From positions 744,001 to 808,000 of the forward strand of contig NZ_CP045372.1 of the NCBI RefSeq assembly GCF_009363555.1: 64,000 bases of DNA, given 5' to 3'. The stretch comes from Sulfitobacter sp. THAF37. GTDB lineage: Bacteria; Pseudomonadota; Alphaproteobacteria; Rhodobacterales; Rhodobacteraceae. The notes under the pieces were generated by a model. It saw only the letters and a list, made by a program, of their open reading frames with translations, ran no database searches and was not told the origin of the DNA. The position numbers were made by a program, and so were the translations under genes. Positions 8,385-19,292 of the stretch are shown here, piece by piece (positions within the stretch are counted from its first letter, which is position 1; each line of letters opens with the position of its first letter).

Positions 8385-8882
8385 ATGACCCTCAAGAACC
8401 TGCACGACGTTTACCACGATCAGCTTCAAGACCTGTACAGTGCCTGCAAGCAATCGCTTGACGCGACAACAGAATTGGGTCGCGCCGCGACGGACAAGAA
8501 GGTCAGCGAAGCCCTCATCGCAGGCACCAACGGCATCAGCGCAGGCATGGATCAGCTGAAGTCCATTTGCGCCGAACACGACATCGACCCCGAAGGCGAA
8601 CACTGCAAAGGCATGGCCGGTCTGGTGACAGAGGCTCGCGCGCACGCGCTCAAGGCCGATTTCGACAACGACGCCACCCGCGATGCGGTGATCATCACCC
8701 AATACCAGCGCATGGTCCACTACGCGCTTGCAGGCTATGGCTCGGTTGTTGCCTTTGCCAACCGTCTGAACCTCGACGAAGAAGGCGCGATCCTGCAGAA
8801 GCTTCTGGACGAAACTTATGACGGCGACCGCCGCATGACAGACATTGGCATGAACGGCGGCGTCAACGAAGCGGCGGCCTGA
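8385..8882 (+). CDS. DUF892 / YciE-type ferritin-like protein
   Basis: A 165-residue, acidic, all-helical protein with the ferritin-like DUF892 (YciE/YciF) pattern: an N-terminal LHDVYHDQLQDLYSACKQSL helix, then helices with E/H residues including QYQRMVHYALAGYGSV. Members are stress-associated cytoplasmic four-helix-bundle proteins whose activity is not established. AAGGA lies eight bases before the ATG. It is a single-gene unit between tRNA-Trp and a convergent acetyltransferase gene, 27 bp from the latter's end. Confidence 0.85.
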   Translation: MTLKNLHDVYHDQLQDLYSACKQSLDATTELGRAATDKKVSEALIAGTNGISAGMDQLKSICAEHDIDPEGEHCKGMAGLVTEARAHALKADFDNDATRDAVIITQYQRMVHYALAGYGSVVAFANRLNLDEEGAILQKLLDETYDGDRRMTDIGMNGGVNEAAA

Positions 8883-8909
8883 GCGTTGCCTCTGGGCCGT
8901 GGCGTGGGG

Positions 8910-9572
8910 CTAACCTCGTGCCACGGCCGACAAACCCGCGACATCCGCGCCGACGATCAGCTGTTCGTTGGCGAGGATTCTGTCGATCGGCCAGTCCCAC
9001 CAGGCAATTTGTTCCAAAGCATCAATTTCTGCCGGGCCGAACCTCATCCGTACCAGGCGAGACGGATTGCCTGCGATCACGCTGTAGGGCGATATACGGC
9101 CTGAGACCACAGCGCCCGCGCCGACGATCACCCCATCACCCAGCTGCGCACCAGGCATTATGCGGGCACCCTGACCGATCCACACATCATTGCCGACGAT
9201 CGTATCAGGCCCCGGCCCGGGCATCGACGGACGCCCCTCCACCGGGCCGCCGCCAAAAACGGCAAAGGGGAAACTGGAAATACCATCGTAGCGATGGTTC
9301 GCGGAGGCAGTGATAAAGACAACCCCGTCGGCGATCTGGCAAAATTTCCCGATCACCAACCGTTCGGGGCTGAAGTCGTAAAGATAGGGCGCCAAATGCG
9401 CTGCCCAATCCTCGGGCGGGTTGTGTGCGCTGGCATAGGAATAGTCGCCGACACTGATCCGCGGATGAGACAGGGCCGCGCGCAGGAAGACGGTACCCGC
9501 ATGTGTGCTGCCGTCGGGAAGGGGCACGGGATGCAAGGTATTGGCTGTGGGAAAGGGTCTTGGGGCGGGCAT
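8910..9572 (-). CDS. CatB-like hexapeptide-repeat acetyltransferase
   Basis: A 220-residue left-handed beta-helix acyltransferase of the xenobiotic/streptogramin acetyltransferase type. The central region has hexapeptide repeats (IGKFCQIADGVVFI, then IVGNDVWIGQGARIMPGAQLGDGVIVGAGAVV). The catalytic-loop histidine is in ASANHRYDG, and a family-typical WWDWP follows near the C-terminus. Such enzymes transfer acetyl from acetyl-CoA to a hydroxyl. Whether the acceptor is an antibiotic or a sugar is not clear. The ATG at 9572 has AAGGAG upstream. It is monocistronic, with the 28-bp palindrome about 170 bp upstream. Confidence 0.88.
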   Translation of the reverse strand: MPAPRPFPTANTLHPVPLPDGSTHAGTVFLRAALSHPRISVGDYSYASAHNPPEDWAAHLAPYLYDFSPERLVIGKFCQIADGVVFITASANHRYDGISSFPFAVFGGGPVEGRPSMPGPGPDTIVGNDVWIGQGARIMPGAQLGDGVIVGAGAVVSGRISPYSVIAGNPSRLVRMRFGPAEIDALEQIAWWDWPIDRILANEQLIVGADVAGLSAVARG

Positions 9573-9744
9573 AACAACTCCTTAAATCTGGGAAAATTTG
9601 GTCAGATCAAAGTTGTTGTCACGGCACCCTCCAGCGGTTTCGCCGCACGATAGCAGACTGCGCCGCGCCGTTGAAGACATCTAGCCGCAAATAAATGGCT
9701 TTCACCGCTTTGAAGCCGCCTTTGCCCCGAAATCCGCGTCTAAG

Positions 9745-9772
9745 GAAGACATGTCATTTTCGACATGTCTTC
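9745..9772. repeat. 28-bp palindrome, GAAGACATGTC type (copy 1)
   Basis: Perfect 11-bp arms GAAGACATGTC and GACATGTCTTC are separated by ATTTTC. Each arm contains the self-complementary octamer GACATGTC. The same 28-bp element, 24 of 28 positions identical, occurs at 20446-20473. It lies in the 267-bp gap between the acetyltransferase gene and the end of the exported-protein gene. Confidence 0.85.
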
Positions 9773-9839
9773 TATGCCCTGCTGAACGAGACGAAACAAT
9801 GATGCAGCGATTACGATCCACCCGTCCGACTGCGCTGAT

Positions 9840-10316
9840 CTACTCTGCCTTGCACGGCCCGCCGACAAAACACTGCCGGACCTGCTTCAACTGCGCCGGT
9901 TTTGCCGGTGTGAAAACATGCCCCCCGCAGGGGTTCACCCCCAGCGCATAGCGGCCTTCGTCCCGACGCACGAAGGCCAGAACATCCGCACCATTCGCCA
10001 TAGACCCACACCAGGGACCGAAACAGGCGACTTCCAGCATGATGTCCTGATCGAACGGAACCTGAAAGCCCGACTTGTTCAGCGACAAGCCGTTCAGGGT
10101 GGCAGGCACTTTCGTCATTTTTGGCGGATTGGACTGCAACGAACCGTCGCTCGGCAGTTTGCGCGTGTCCAGCGTCAGGCGCCCGTGCACGACGACGTAT
10201 TCTTCCTTGGCATCGTTCACCTCGTGATAGCTGCGCTCCACCGACGGGGCGATGCACGATAGCGCCAGCGCGGGCAGAGGGGCGAACATGGCCAGCATAA
10301 GGGCTGCGAAACGCAT
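9840..10316 (-). CDS. exported hypothetical protein, Cys-containing
   Basis: A 158-residue protein with a clear Sec signal peptide ([18 protein letters not shown]) and a mature part with several cysteines (SCIAP, ACFGPWCG, NPCGGH, QCFVGGPC) that could form periplasmic disulphides. I do not recognise a named domain. The ATG at 10316 overlaps the rppH stop by one base (TGATG), which excludes the long upstream extension of the frame lying inside rppH. It is the last gene of a three-gene operon with a GNAT gene and rppH. A link to RNA 5'-end processing is not implied by location. Confidence 0.78.
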   Translation of the reverse strand: MRFAALMLAMFAPLPALALSCIAPSVERSYHEVNDAKEEYVVVHGRLTLDTRKLPSDGSLQSNPPKMTKVPATLNGLSLNKSGFQVPFDQDIMLEVACFGPWCGSMANGADVLAFVRRDEGRYALGVNPCGGHVFTPAKPAQLKQVRQCFVGGPCKAE

Positions 10317-10794
10317 CACAAATACTCCTCGAACTCGGAAACGACGGCGCTGTAGACCGCCTGTTTGAAGGGAACGATGTTCGGGACCAATTGGTCCACC
10401 GGCATCCAACGCCAGCGCGAAAACTCGGGGTGCTCCGTCTCGATGTTCACCTGATCGTCCGTGCCCCGATAACGCATCAGGAACCATTTCTGTTCCTGCC
10501 CGCGAAACCGGCCCTTCCAGATTTTGGGCACCAGATCGTGCGGCAGATCGTAGGGCACCCAAGTCCGGGTCTCTGCCATCACGGTGACAAGGTCACGGGA
10601 CACCCCGGTTTCCTCTTCCAGCTCCCGCAGGGCGGCCTCGCGCGGTTCCTCGTCCTTTTCAATGCCGCCCTGGGGCATTTGCCAAGCCTCCTGATCGCGG
10701 TCCCTTCGCTGCCCGACAAAGGCGTCGCCGTCAGCGTTGACCAGCATGACCCCCACGCAGGGACGGTAGGGCAATCTGGCGATATCTTCGGGTG

Positions 10795-10798
<4 letters not shown>
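10316..10798 (-). CDS. rppH: RNA pyrophosphohydrolase (Nudix)
   Basis: A 160-residue Nudix hydrolase that removes pyrophosphate from the 5' triphosphate of RNAs and so starts mRNA decay. The Nudix box is [20 protein letters not shown] followed by TGV, near residues 44-66. It is preceded by the RppH-typical [11 protein letters not shown] and QMPQGG and followed by [13 protein letters not shown]. Length matches alphaproteobacterial RppH/NudH. The ATG at 10798 overlaps the GNAT stop by four bases, so the 42-codon upstream extension is inside the neighbouring gene and is rejected. Confidence 0.94.
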
Positions 10799-13402
<2,604 letters not shown>

Positions 13403-13484
13403 CCGGGGGGCGCAGGGACAGAGAACAGCTTGCGGCGGCTGGCCCCGGCGTGCAGACTCCGCGTCGAGTAACGAGGGGCCAACC

Positions 13485-14426
13485 ATGCCGATTTGCGTAT
13501 TCGATGTTGCCGAGGATGGCACGACAACCGTCCCGGAGGACGCCAACCTGACCGGAGGCGCGGCGTACCGCTGGTGGCATTTCGACCTGGCCGACCCGAT
13601 GCTGATCCCCTGGGCAGAGCAACACCTGCACCCGATCCCCGGTGGCGCGCTGATCCAGCCGAAAACCCGGCCCCGCTGCGACCGGTTCGAGGGTGGGCTG
13701 ATCCTGAACCTGCGCGGCATCAACCTCAACACCGGAGAGGACGCGGACGAGATGATCTCCGTCCGGATCTACGCCGACGAGGACGTGCTGGTGACAGTGC
13801 GCCGCAACAAGGTCTTTGCCATCGACGCCATCCGCCGCGGCGCCGAGGCGGGCAGTGCGCCGCTCAGCACGGCCGAGTTCCTCGAACAGCTGATCACCGG
13901 GCTGACCGACCGGGTGGACCAGCATGTGGCGACCATCGACGAGCGGACGGACCACTACGAAATCGCGCTGGAGGACAAGGACACCCCGATGCCGCGGGAT
14001 CTGCCGGACAACCGTCGCGCCGTCATCCGCCTGCGCCGCTACCTCGAACCGCAGCGGGCAGCGCTCAGCAAACTGTCCACGCTGGACCTGCCGATGATCC
14101 CCGAAACGATCAGCCTGTCGCTCCGCGAACTGGCCAACCGCGCGGCAATCGACGTCGAGGAGCTGGACGAGCTGCAAGGTCGCCTGATCTCGGTTCAGGA
14201 AGAACACGACGCCAACATCGCCCAGCGCCAAGCGCGACACGGTTACGTCCTGTCGCTGGCCGCTGCCATTTTTCTGCCTCTTGGCTTTATCACCGGGCTG
14301 TTCGGCGTCAATGTGGGTGGGATGCCCGGTGTGGACCGGCCCGATGCTTTCGCCATACTGTGCCTGTCCATGTTGGGCCTGAGCGTGCTGATGGTGATCC
14401 TGTTGAAACTGGTGCGCTGGCTGTGA
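13485..14426 (+). CDS. CorA-family zinc transporter, ZntB-like
   Basis: A 313-residue cation transporter of the CorA/ZntB family. The large soluble N-terminal domain precedes two C-terminal membrane helices. The pore motif is GVN (TGLFGVNVGG), as in ZntB, rather than the GMN of magnesium CorA. ZntB proteins move zinc, with proton coupling proposed. The start at 13485 gives the ZntB-like beginning MPICVFDV. It is a single-gene unit between fadH and a LysR gene. The metal assignment rests on the GVN motif only. Confidence 0.88.
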   Translation: MPICVFDVAEDGTTTVPEDANLTGGAAYRWWHFDLADPMLIPWAEQHLHPIPGGALIQPKTRPRCDRFEGGLILNLRGINLNTGEDADEMISVRIYADEDVLVTVRRNKVFAIDAIRRGAEAGSAPLSTAEFLEQLITGLTDRVDQHVATIDERTDHYEIALEDKDTPMPRDLPDNRRAVIRLRRYLEPQRAALSKLSTLDLPMIPETISLSLRELANRAAIDVEELDELQGRLISVQEEHDANIAQRQARHGYVLSLAAAIFLPLGFITGLFGVNVGGMPGVDRPDAFAILCLSMLGLSVLMVILLKLVRWL

Positions 14427-14574
14427 CCCGGTCACGAAACGGATTGTTCCGCCGTTTCCCTGCCTTCAACGATTCCAGCAAAGACCTTGCAACTGTCCAA
14501 TACCTGCCGCGATCTCGCCTAATTTGACGATCATACCCGGTCCTCGAAGCACAAAGTTGACGAGGAACCCCTTT

Positions 14575-15480
14575 ATGGACCGCCTGACAGAAATGGAAGC
14601 ATTCGCCACCGTGGTGGATCAGGGGGGCTTTACCGATGCCGCCAAGAAGATGGGCATCTCCAAGTCCGCGGTTTCCAAGCATGTATCGTCGCTGGAAGCG
14701 CGGCTGGGCGCGCGCCTGTTGAACCGCACCACGCGCCGCGTTTCGCCCACGGAAATCGGTCTCGCCTATTATGACCGCGCACGCCGCGTTCTGAACGACG
14801 CGGGCGAAGCCGACGCACTTGTCACCTCGATGCAGTCCGCGCCTTCGGGCCTTCTGCGCATCTCGGTCGCCACCGATTTTGGGGTGAATCATCTGTCGCC
14901 GGCGCTGTCCGAATTCCTCAAGGATTTTCCGGACATCACCGTTAACATGGTGCTGAACAACCGCTACGTGGAGCTGATCTCTGAAGGCTTCGACATGGCC
15001 GTCCGCATCGGGGAACTGGAAGACAGCACCCTGCGGGCCCGCAAGCTGACCGAGACCACCAAGCGTATGATCGCGAGCCCGAAGTATTTCGAAACCTACG
15101 GACGCCCCGAAAAGATCGACGATCTGAATAACCACAAACTGCTGCACTATTCCAACCAGTCCAGCGGCAATGTCTGGAAACTCACTGCGCCCTCTGGCGA
15201 AAAGCGCCAGGTGCGCACTGCGGGCTGGTTGTCGGTCAACGACGGACAAAGCCTGCTGAACGCCGCGATCTCGGGCCTCGGCATCGCCTACCTGCCCAGC
15301 TTCCTCTACTCCGATGCGATGGGAAAAGGGCTGATCGAAGATGCGATCCCCGATCTGCCGCTTGAGACCCAGGGCATCTACGCTGTCTATCCGCCAGGTC
15401 GCTTTACCCAGCCAAAGGTTCGCGCCTTCATCGACTTTCTGGTGCATGCCTTTGCCGACAAGGGCCCCAGCGAATGGTGA
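14575..15480 (+). CDS. LysR-family transcriptional regulator
   Basis: A 301-residue LysR regulator. The winged helix-turn-helix is at residues 1-60 (MDRLTEMEAFATVVDQGGFT, then AAKKMGISKSAVSKHVSSLEARLGARLLNRTTR). An effector-binding domain of the CrgA-like subgroup begins near residue 90. GAGGAA lies eight bases upstream of the ATG. No divergent partner is adjacent, so it is probably a trans-acting regulator, and the inducer and targets are unknown. A strong intrinsic terminator follows at 15523-15553. Confidence 0.92.
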   Translation: MDRLTEMEAFATVVDQGGFTDAAKKMGISKSAVSKHVSSLEARLGARLLNRTTRRVSPTEIGLAYYDRARRVLNDAGEADALVTSMQSAPSGLLRISVATDFGVNHLSPALSEFLKDFPDITVNMVLNNRYVELISEGFDMAVRIGELEDSTLRARKLTETTKRMIASPKYFETYGRPEKIDDLNNHKLLHYSNQSSGNVWKLTAPSGEKRQVRTAGWLSVNDGQSLLNAAISGLGIAYLPSFLYSDAMGKGLIEDAIPDLPLETQGIYAVYPPGRFTQPKVRAFIDFLVHAFADKGPSEW

Positions 15481-15522
15481 GCTGACACAGGATTACTTAC
15501 ACCAACCTCCCTCGGTGAACTC

Positions 15523-15553
15523 CCCCGGCACTCTCAAGGTGTCGGGGTTTTTT
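15523..15553 (+). terminator. intrinsic terminator of the LysR gene
   Basis: Stem CCCCGGCAC/GTGTCGGGG (nine pairs, one G-T), a 7-nt loop and a run of six T. It lies 43 bp after the LysR stop and just before the end of the convergent OmpA-like gene. Confidence 0.88.
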
Positions 15554-15564
15554 CTGCGTTCAAC

Positions 15565-16491
15565 TCACTCTCCCAGCACGACCACCTCGACGCGTCGGTT
15601 CTCCTCGCGCCCCTCTTCCTCAAGGTTGCTGGCGATCGGGGAAAGATACCCCATGCCTTCGGCCTCCATCCGGGCACCGTCGATGCCGAACCGGTCGATC
15701 ATGCGTTGCCGCACCGACTGCGCCCTGCGGCGGCTCAGCGCGATGTTGCCATCCAGCGCGCCGACCGTGTCGGTGTGGCCGACCAGTGCGATGCGCAGGT
15801 TAGGCCGCGCATCCAACACGTCTGCAAGCCTGCGCAGGGACGCATATCTGCCCTCCTCCAGGTCCGACGCGCCGGTCTGGAACTCAAGGTCGCGCAGCAC
15901 CGCGTGACCCTCGCGGATCAGCCGGTTGCCCAGGTCGTCCTGCACCTGCGCAGTCGGGGAAACCGGCACCGGCGCTTCTGTCACCACATCGTTCTCGGTC
16001 ACTTCACCCGCACGTATCACCTGGATGAATGCTGAATTCGCCGCCGTGCTTGCGAGTATCGTCAACACTTCCTGCGGCGCGTCCACCGAGGGCCGCACGG
16101 CGGTAATGAAGTGATAAGCGCGGATGTTCACGTACATGTTCGGGCCCGGCAGCGTCTCTGTCGCGAACCGGAAATCGAAGCCGCCACAGGTCTCGGCGGC
16201 GCAATCCAGCAGGATCTCGAATCCCGCATCCAACAGCTGACGGCGGAGCGGTCGGATAAGTTGCAGCGGTGTCAGGCCCTGCTGGCTAAGTTGCCATGCG
16301 GCGCGGCGCACCTGGCCCTCCACCTCCAGCGTCACGACCTGCCCGTTTCGGAAGATACCCGCAGGCGCGGAGTATCTGTCAGGCCCGGTGTTGCGCTCTG
16401 CCGTCAACCGCGCGCCTGCGGGCAGAGAAAGCTCCACCGCGGCCACCGGCCCGGCCAGAACACATCCCAAGAGCAGCGCCCGCAGGATCAT
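15565..16491 (-). CDS. OmpA-family envelope protein
   Basis: A 308-residue exported protein with a signal peptide (MILRALLLGCVLAGPVAA), a roughly 170-residue N-terminal region without a recognised domain, and a C-terminal OmpA_C peptidoglycan-binding domain. The latter shows the ALVGHTDTVGALDGNIALSR pattern, RAQSVRQRM and NRRVEV. It is expected at the outer membrane or periplasm and attached non-covalently to peptidoglycan. The start ATG at 16491 overlaps the AhpD-like stop (ATGA). The 106-codon upstream extension lies inside that gene and is rejected. Confidence 0.88.
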   Translation of the reverse strand: MILRALLLGCVLAGPVAAVELSLPAGARLTAERNTGPDRYSAPAGIFRNGQVVTLEVEGQVRRAAWQLSQQGLTPLQLIRPLRRQLLDAGFEILLDCAAETCGGFDFRFATETLPGPNMYVNIRAYHFITAVRPSVDAPQEVLTILASTAANSAFIQVIRAGEVTENDVVTEAPVPVSPTAQVQDDLGNRLIREGHAVLRDLEFQTGASDLEEGRYASLRRLADVLDARPNLRIALVGHTDTVGALDGNIALSRRRAQSVRQRMIDRFGIDGARMEAEGMGYLSPIASNLEEEGREENRRVEVVVLGE

Positions 16492-17057
16492 CTGGCCTGT
16501 GCGTGATATTCGACATTGGGCCGCATGTCGGTGCCACTGGCAACCCGGTTGGTCATGTTGAAAAAGGCTGCGACACTTACTATGTCGAAAATATCGCGGT
16601 CCGAGAAACCATGGGCACGCAGCGCCTCGCGGTCGGATTCCACGACGGCAGCACTTTCGCGGGTCAGTTTCACCGCGAAATCCAGCATCGCCATCTGGCG
16701 TGCGTCGATCCTGGCCACCTTGTAGTTCATCACCAGCGCCTCGCCCAGTTGCGGATCGCCTGACAGCTGCCGCACTGCGGCCCCATGCGCCACGAGGCAG
16801 TAGTAACACTTGTTGACCGACGACACGGCGACCGCGATCATCTCGCGCTCCAGCTTGCTCAGGGCGCTGTCCCCCAGCATCAGGTCGTTGTACATCGCCG
16901 TGAAGGCGTTGAGCTTGTCGATGTCAAAGGCATAGGCCCGCAGGACGTTGGGAACCATGCCCAGCTTCTCCATGCAGACGTCGAAATATTTCTGCGTCTG
17001 CGCGGGCAGCGGATCAACCATCGGCAGGTCAAGGGCGGTTGGGGAATCGTCGGCCAC
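16488..17057 (-). CDS. AhpD-like peroxidase-related protein (carboxymuconolactone decarboxylase family)
   Basis: A 189-residue protein of the AhpD-like superfamily, uncharacterised peroxidase-related subgroup. The redox motif is in NKCYYCLVAHGAAVRQLSGD, a CxxC-x3-H arrangement. The following helix NYKVARIDARQMAMLDFAVKLT is also typical. I set the start at a GTG (17057) because AAAGGAG sits six bases upstream and the resulting N-terminus fits the subgroup. The ATG-like options further upstream lie in low-quality extension. It couples to the OmpA-like gene by a 4-bp overlap. A role in peroxide or thiol defence is plausible. Confidence 0.87.
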   Translation of the reverse strand: MADDSPTALDLPMVDPLPAQTQKYFDVCMEKLGMVPNVLRAYAFDIDKLNAFTAMYNDLMLGDSALSKLEREMIAVAVSSVNKCYYCLVAHGAAVRQLSGDPQLGEALVMNYKVARIDARQMAMLDFAVKLTRESAAVVESDREALRAHGFSDRDIFDIVSVAAFFNMTNRVASGTDMRPNVEYHAQAR

Positions 17058-17068
17058 GAAAGTCTCCT

Positions 17069-17788
17069 TTACCTCGGGGATTGACGATAATGGTAGCGCC
17101 CGCATTCGGTGAAGCCTATAGCCTGGTAGAGCGCATTCGCGCCCGCGTTCTGTTCGACGCAGAGCACTGCAAGCAGCGCCGCCCCCCGTGCCTGCGCCCA
17201 GAACGCGGCGCGCCGCATCATCCACCCTGCCACGCCCTGCCGCCGCTGATGCGGCAGCACCTCTACCGCGTGAACCATGCAGATCCCGTCATGGACCGCG
17301 GCAAAGGCGACGCCCCCGGGTTTTTCCTTCCAGCGCGAAAGGATCGCCGTCTTCACCTCTGCCCGCTCCATGACCGCAATCCGGGCGGTGCCGACGCCAC
17401 CCTGCGCCCAGATCTCGCGCATGATGGCCAGCGGTTCCCAGATTTCAAACGCGGTGACGCGCGGGATCGGCAGGTCAGTCAGCCGATCTGTCGGAATCGT
17501 GTACATGATCACGGGATCGACGATGCCATACCCCCGCGCGTCCAACAGCCGGTCAAGCGCCTCGTCTCCCTCGCGGACCATGAACAGCGGCGTCTGGTCC
17601 AGCGCGCGCATGGCGATTTCCGCCTCGTCGATATCCGCGCTTTCGACCGGGCCGCGGGCAGTGGCCGCCGACACGCGCTTGCCGCCGCCGCGCCCCTCGC
17701 GCAGCGTCCAGTTTCCGTGCTCGAACCGCCGCGCGGCAGGCCAGGTCCGGTCGCAGATCTCATAAAGCCGTGCCGCCGCCACCGTCAT
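17069..17788 (-). CDS. GNAT-family N-acetyltransferase
   Basis: A 239-residue acetyltransferase. The GNAT core is in the C-terminal half (MVHAVEVLPHQRRQGVAGWMMRRA with the Q/RxxGxA loop RRQGVA, then EQNAGANALYQAIGF). The N-terminal part carries a second, degenerate GNAT-like region, as in double-domain members. The substrate is unknown. The start ATG overlaps the stop of the MoCF-domain gene (ATGA) and the gene is followed after 11 bp by the AhpD-like gene, so four minus-strand genes probably share a transcript. Confidence 0.87.
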   Translation of the reverse strand: MTVAAARLYEICDRTWPAARRFEHGNWTLREGRGGGKRVSAATARGPVESADIDEAEIAMRALDQTPLFMVREGDEALDRLLDARGYGIVDPVIMYTIPTDRLTDLPIPRVTAFEIWEPLAIMREIWAQGGVGTARIAVMERAEVKTAILSRWKEKPGGVAFAAVHDGICMVHAVEVLPHQRRQGVAGWMMRRAAFWAQARGAALLAVLCVEQNAGANALYQAIGFTECGRYHYRQSPR

Positions 17789-18504
17789 ACAAAGGCTGCC
17801 TTCAACTCGGCCAGTGCCGCGTCCACCGCGGCTGCGTCACTGCCCCGGATCACGACATGCGCGCCGTATCTTCCGTCTTTCTGAAAGGGATAGGACCCCA
17901 TCGACAGCATCGGATAAGCCTTGGCAAGCGTGCCCAGCGGCGCGGCAATGTCACCTTCGCCCCGATCAATGCGCAGCGTCTTGCTGATCAGCGGGGCACC
18001 CCCGGTCAATCCTGGCAAAACGGAACCGACCATCGCATGGAATACGCTGGGCACCCCGGCCATGACGTATACATTTTCGACCCGGAAACCCGGCGCGGCG
18101 GACACCGGGTTTTCGATCAGCTCCGCGCCGTCGGGAATGCGCGCCATCCTCAGGCGCGCGGCGTTCAGCTCTGTCCCCGATCTGGCATAATGCGCGGTAA
18201 GGATCGCGCGGGCATCGTCGCGGACGTCAATCCGGCGGTCAAAGGCCGCCGCGATGCTGTCGGCGGTGATGTCGTCATGTGTCGGGCCAATACCGCCGCT
18301 CGTGAAGACGTGATCATGACGGCCCGACAATTCCCGCACCGCCCCGACGATCGCGTCCTGATCGTCGCTGATCACGCGAACCTCCATAAGGTCGATCCCC
18401 GCCTCCGCCAGTTTGCCCGCGAGATGGTGCATGTTGCTGTCCCGGGTACGGCCTGACAGGATCTCGTCTCCGATGACGATCATGGCGGCGGTTGGGTTTG
18501 GCAT
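17785..18504 (-). CDS. MoCF-domain protein (CinA N-terminal type)
   Basis: A 239-residue molybdopterin-binding-fold protein corresponding to the N-terminal half of CinA. It has the typical AAMIVIGDEILSGRTRDSN start and GGIGPTHDDITAD. The C-terminal nicotinamide-nucleotide amidase domain of full CinA is absent, and length is normal for this short class in Rhodobacteraceae. AAGGAG lies six bases before the ATG at 18504. Full-length CinA relatives have ADP-ribose/NMN-related activities, but this short form has no assigned reaction. It is divergent from sfsA with a 46-bp gap. Confidence 0.9.
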   Translation of the reverse strand: MPNPTAAMIVIGDEILSGRTRDSNMHHLAGKLAEAGIDLMEVRVISDDQDAIVGAVRELSGRHDHVFTSGGIGPTHDDITADSIAAAFDRRIDVRDDARAILTAHYARSGTELNAARLRMARIPDGAELIENPVSAAPGFRVENVYVMAGVPSVFHAMVGSVLPGLTGGAPLISKTLRIDRGEGDIAAPLGTLAKAYPMLSMGSYPFQKDGRYGAHVVIRGSDAAAVDAALAELKAAFV

Positions 18505-18550
18505 CGGGTTCTCCTTGAGACGTTCCGAGGTTCGGTATAGGCCGCACCCC

Positions 18551-19264
18551 ATGCGCTTTCAAACCCAACTTGTGCCCGCCCGGCTGATCCGCCGCTACAA
18601 GAGGTTCCTCGCCGATTGCCAGCTGGAAGACGGGCGCGAGGTGACGGCACATTGCGCCAACCCCGGGTCGATGATGGGTCTGGCCGAGCCCGGCACCCGG
18701 ATCTGGCTGGAACCCAACGATGACCCGAAGAAGAAGCTGAAATTCGGCTGGCGCCTCGTGGATCACGAGAACGGCCACTTCACCGGGGTCGATACCGGGC
18801 TGCCGAACCGGTTGATCAGATCGGCGCTTGAAGCCGGGGAAATCGCGGGGCTGGCAGGCTATGACAGAGTTCAGGCTGAGGTGAGATACGCCGAAAAATC
18901 GCGCGTCGATTTCCTGCTGTCGGGGCCGCGCAGACCGGATTGCTATGTCGAGGTGAAATCCGTCACCCTAAGCCGCACGCCAGGATTGGCCGAATTTCCC
19001 GACAGCGTGACGGCGCGCGGAGCGCGGCACCTGAACGATCTGGCGCAGATGGCGCAGGCCGGTCACCGCGCGGTCCTGCTCTACCTCGTGCAACGGACCG
19101 ATTGCACATCTGTTACAATGGCGCGCGACATTGACCCTGCCTATGCTGCGGCGCATGCGGCGGCAACTGAAGGCGGGGTGGAAACGCTGTGCCTCGGCAC
19201 CCATATTACGCCGGACTGCGTCACTTTGGCCGCCCCTCTGGCATTGCAACGCCGCGCACGCTAA
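18551..19264 (+). CDS. sfsA: SfsA family DNA-binding/sugar fermentation stimulation protein
   Basis: A 237-residue SfsA protein. The diagnostic segments are FQTQLVPARLIRRYKRFLAD, TAHCANPGSMMGL, a nuclease-like core RVDFLLSG followed by CYVEVKSVTL, and the conserved DSVTARGARHLNDL. The family has an OB-like N-terminal part and a PD-(D/E)xK-like domain (D..EVK visible). Its physiological role remains vague beyond the maltose-related phenotype that named it. It precedes map by 28 bp in the same direction, so they are likely co-transcribed. Confidence 0.93.
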   Translation: MRFQTQLVPARLIRRYKRFLADCQLEDGREVTAHCANPGSMMGLAEPGTRIWLEPNDDPKKKLKFGWRLVDHENGHFTGVDTGLPNRLIRSALEAGEIAGLAGYDRVQAEVRYAEKSRVDFLLSGPRRPDCYVEVKSVTLSRTPGLAEFPDSVTARGARHLNDLAQMAQAGHRAVLLYLVQRTDCTSVTMARDIDPAYAAAHAAATEGGVETLCLGTHITPDCVTLAAPLALQRRAR

Positions 19265-19292
19265 ACATCTGCCTGAACGGAATGGAAAATTC

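Noticed and set aside
14422..14434. GTGACC-C-GGTCAC palindrome at the zntB-like stop codon
   Set aside because: A short stem overlapping the stop with no T-run is too weak to call a terminator or operator.
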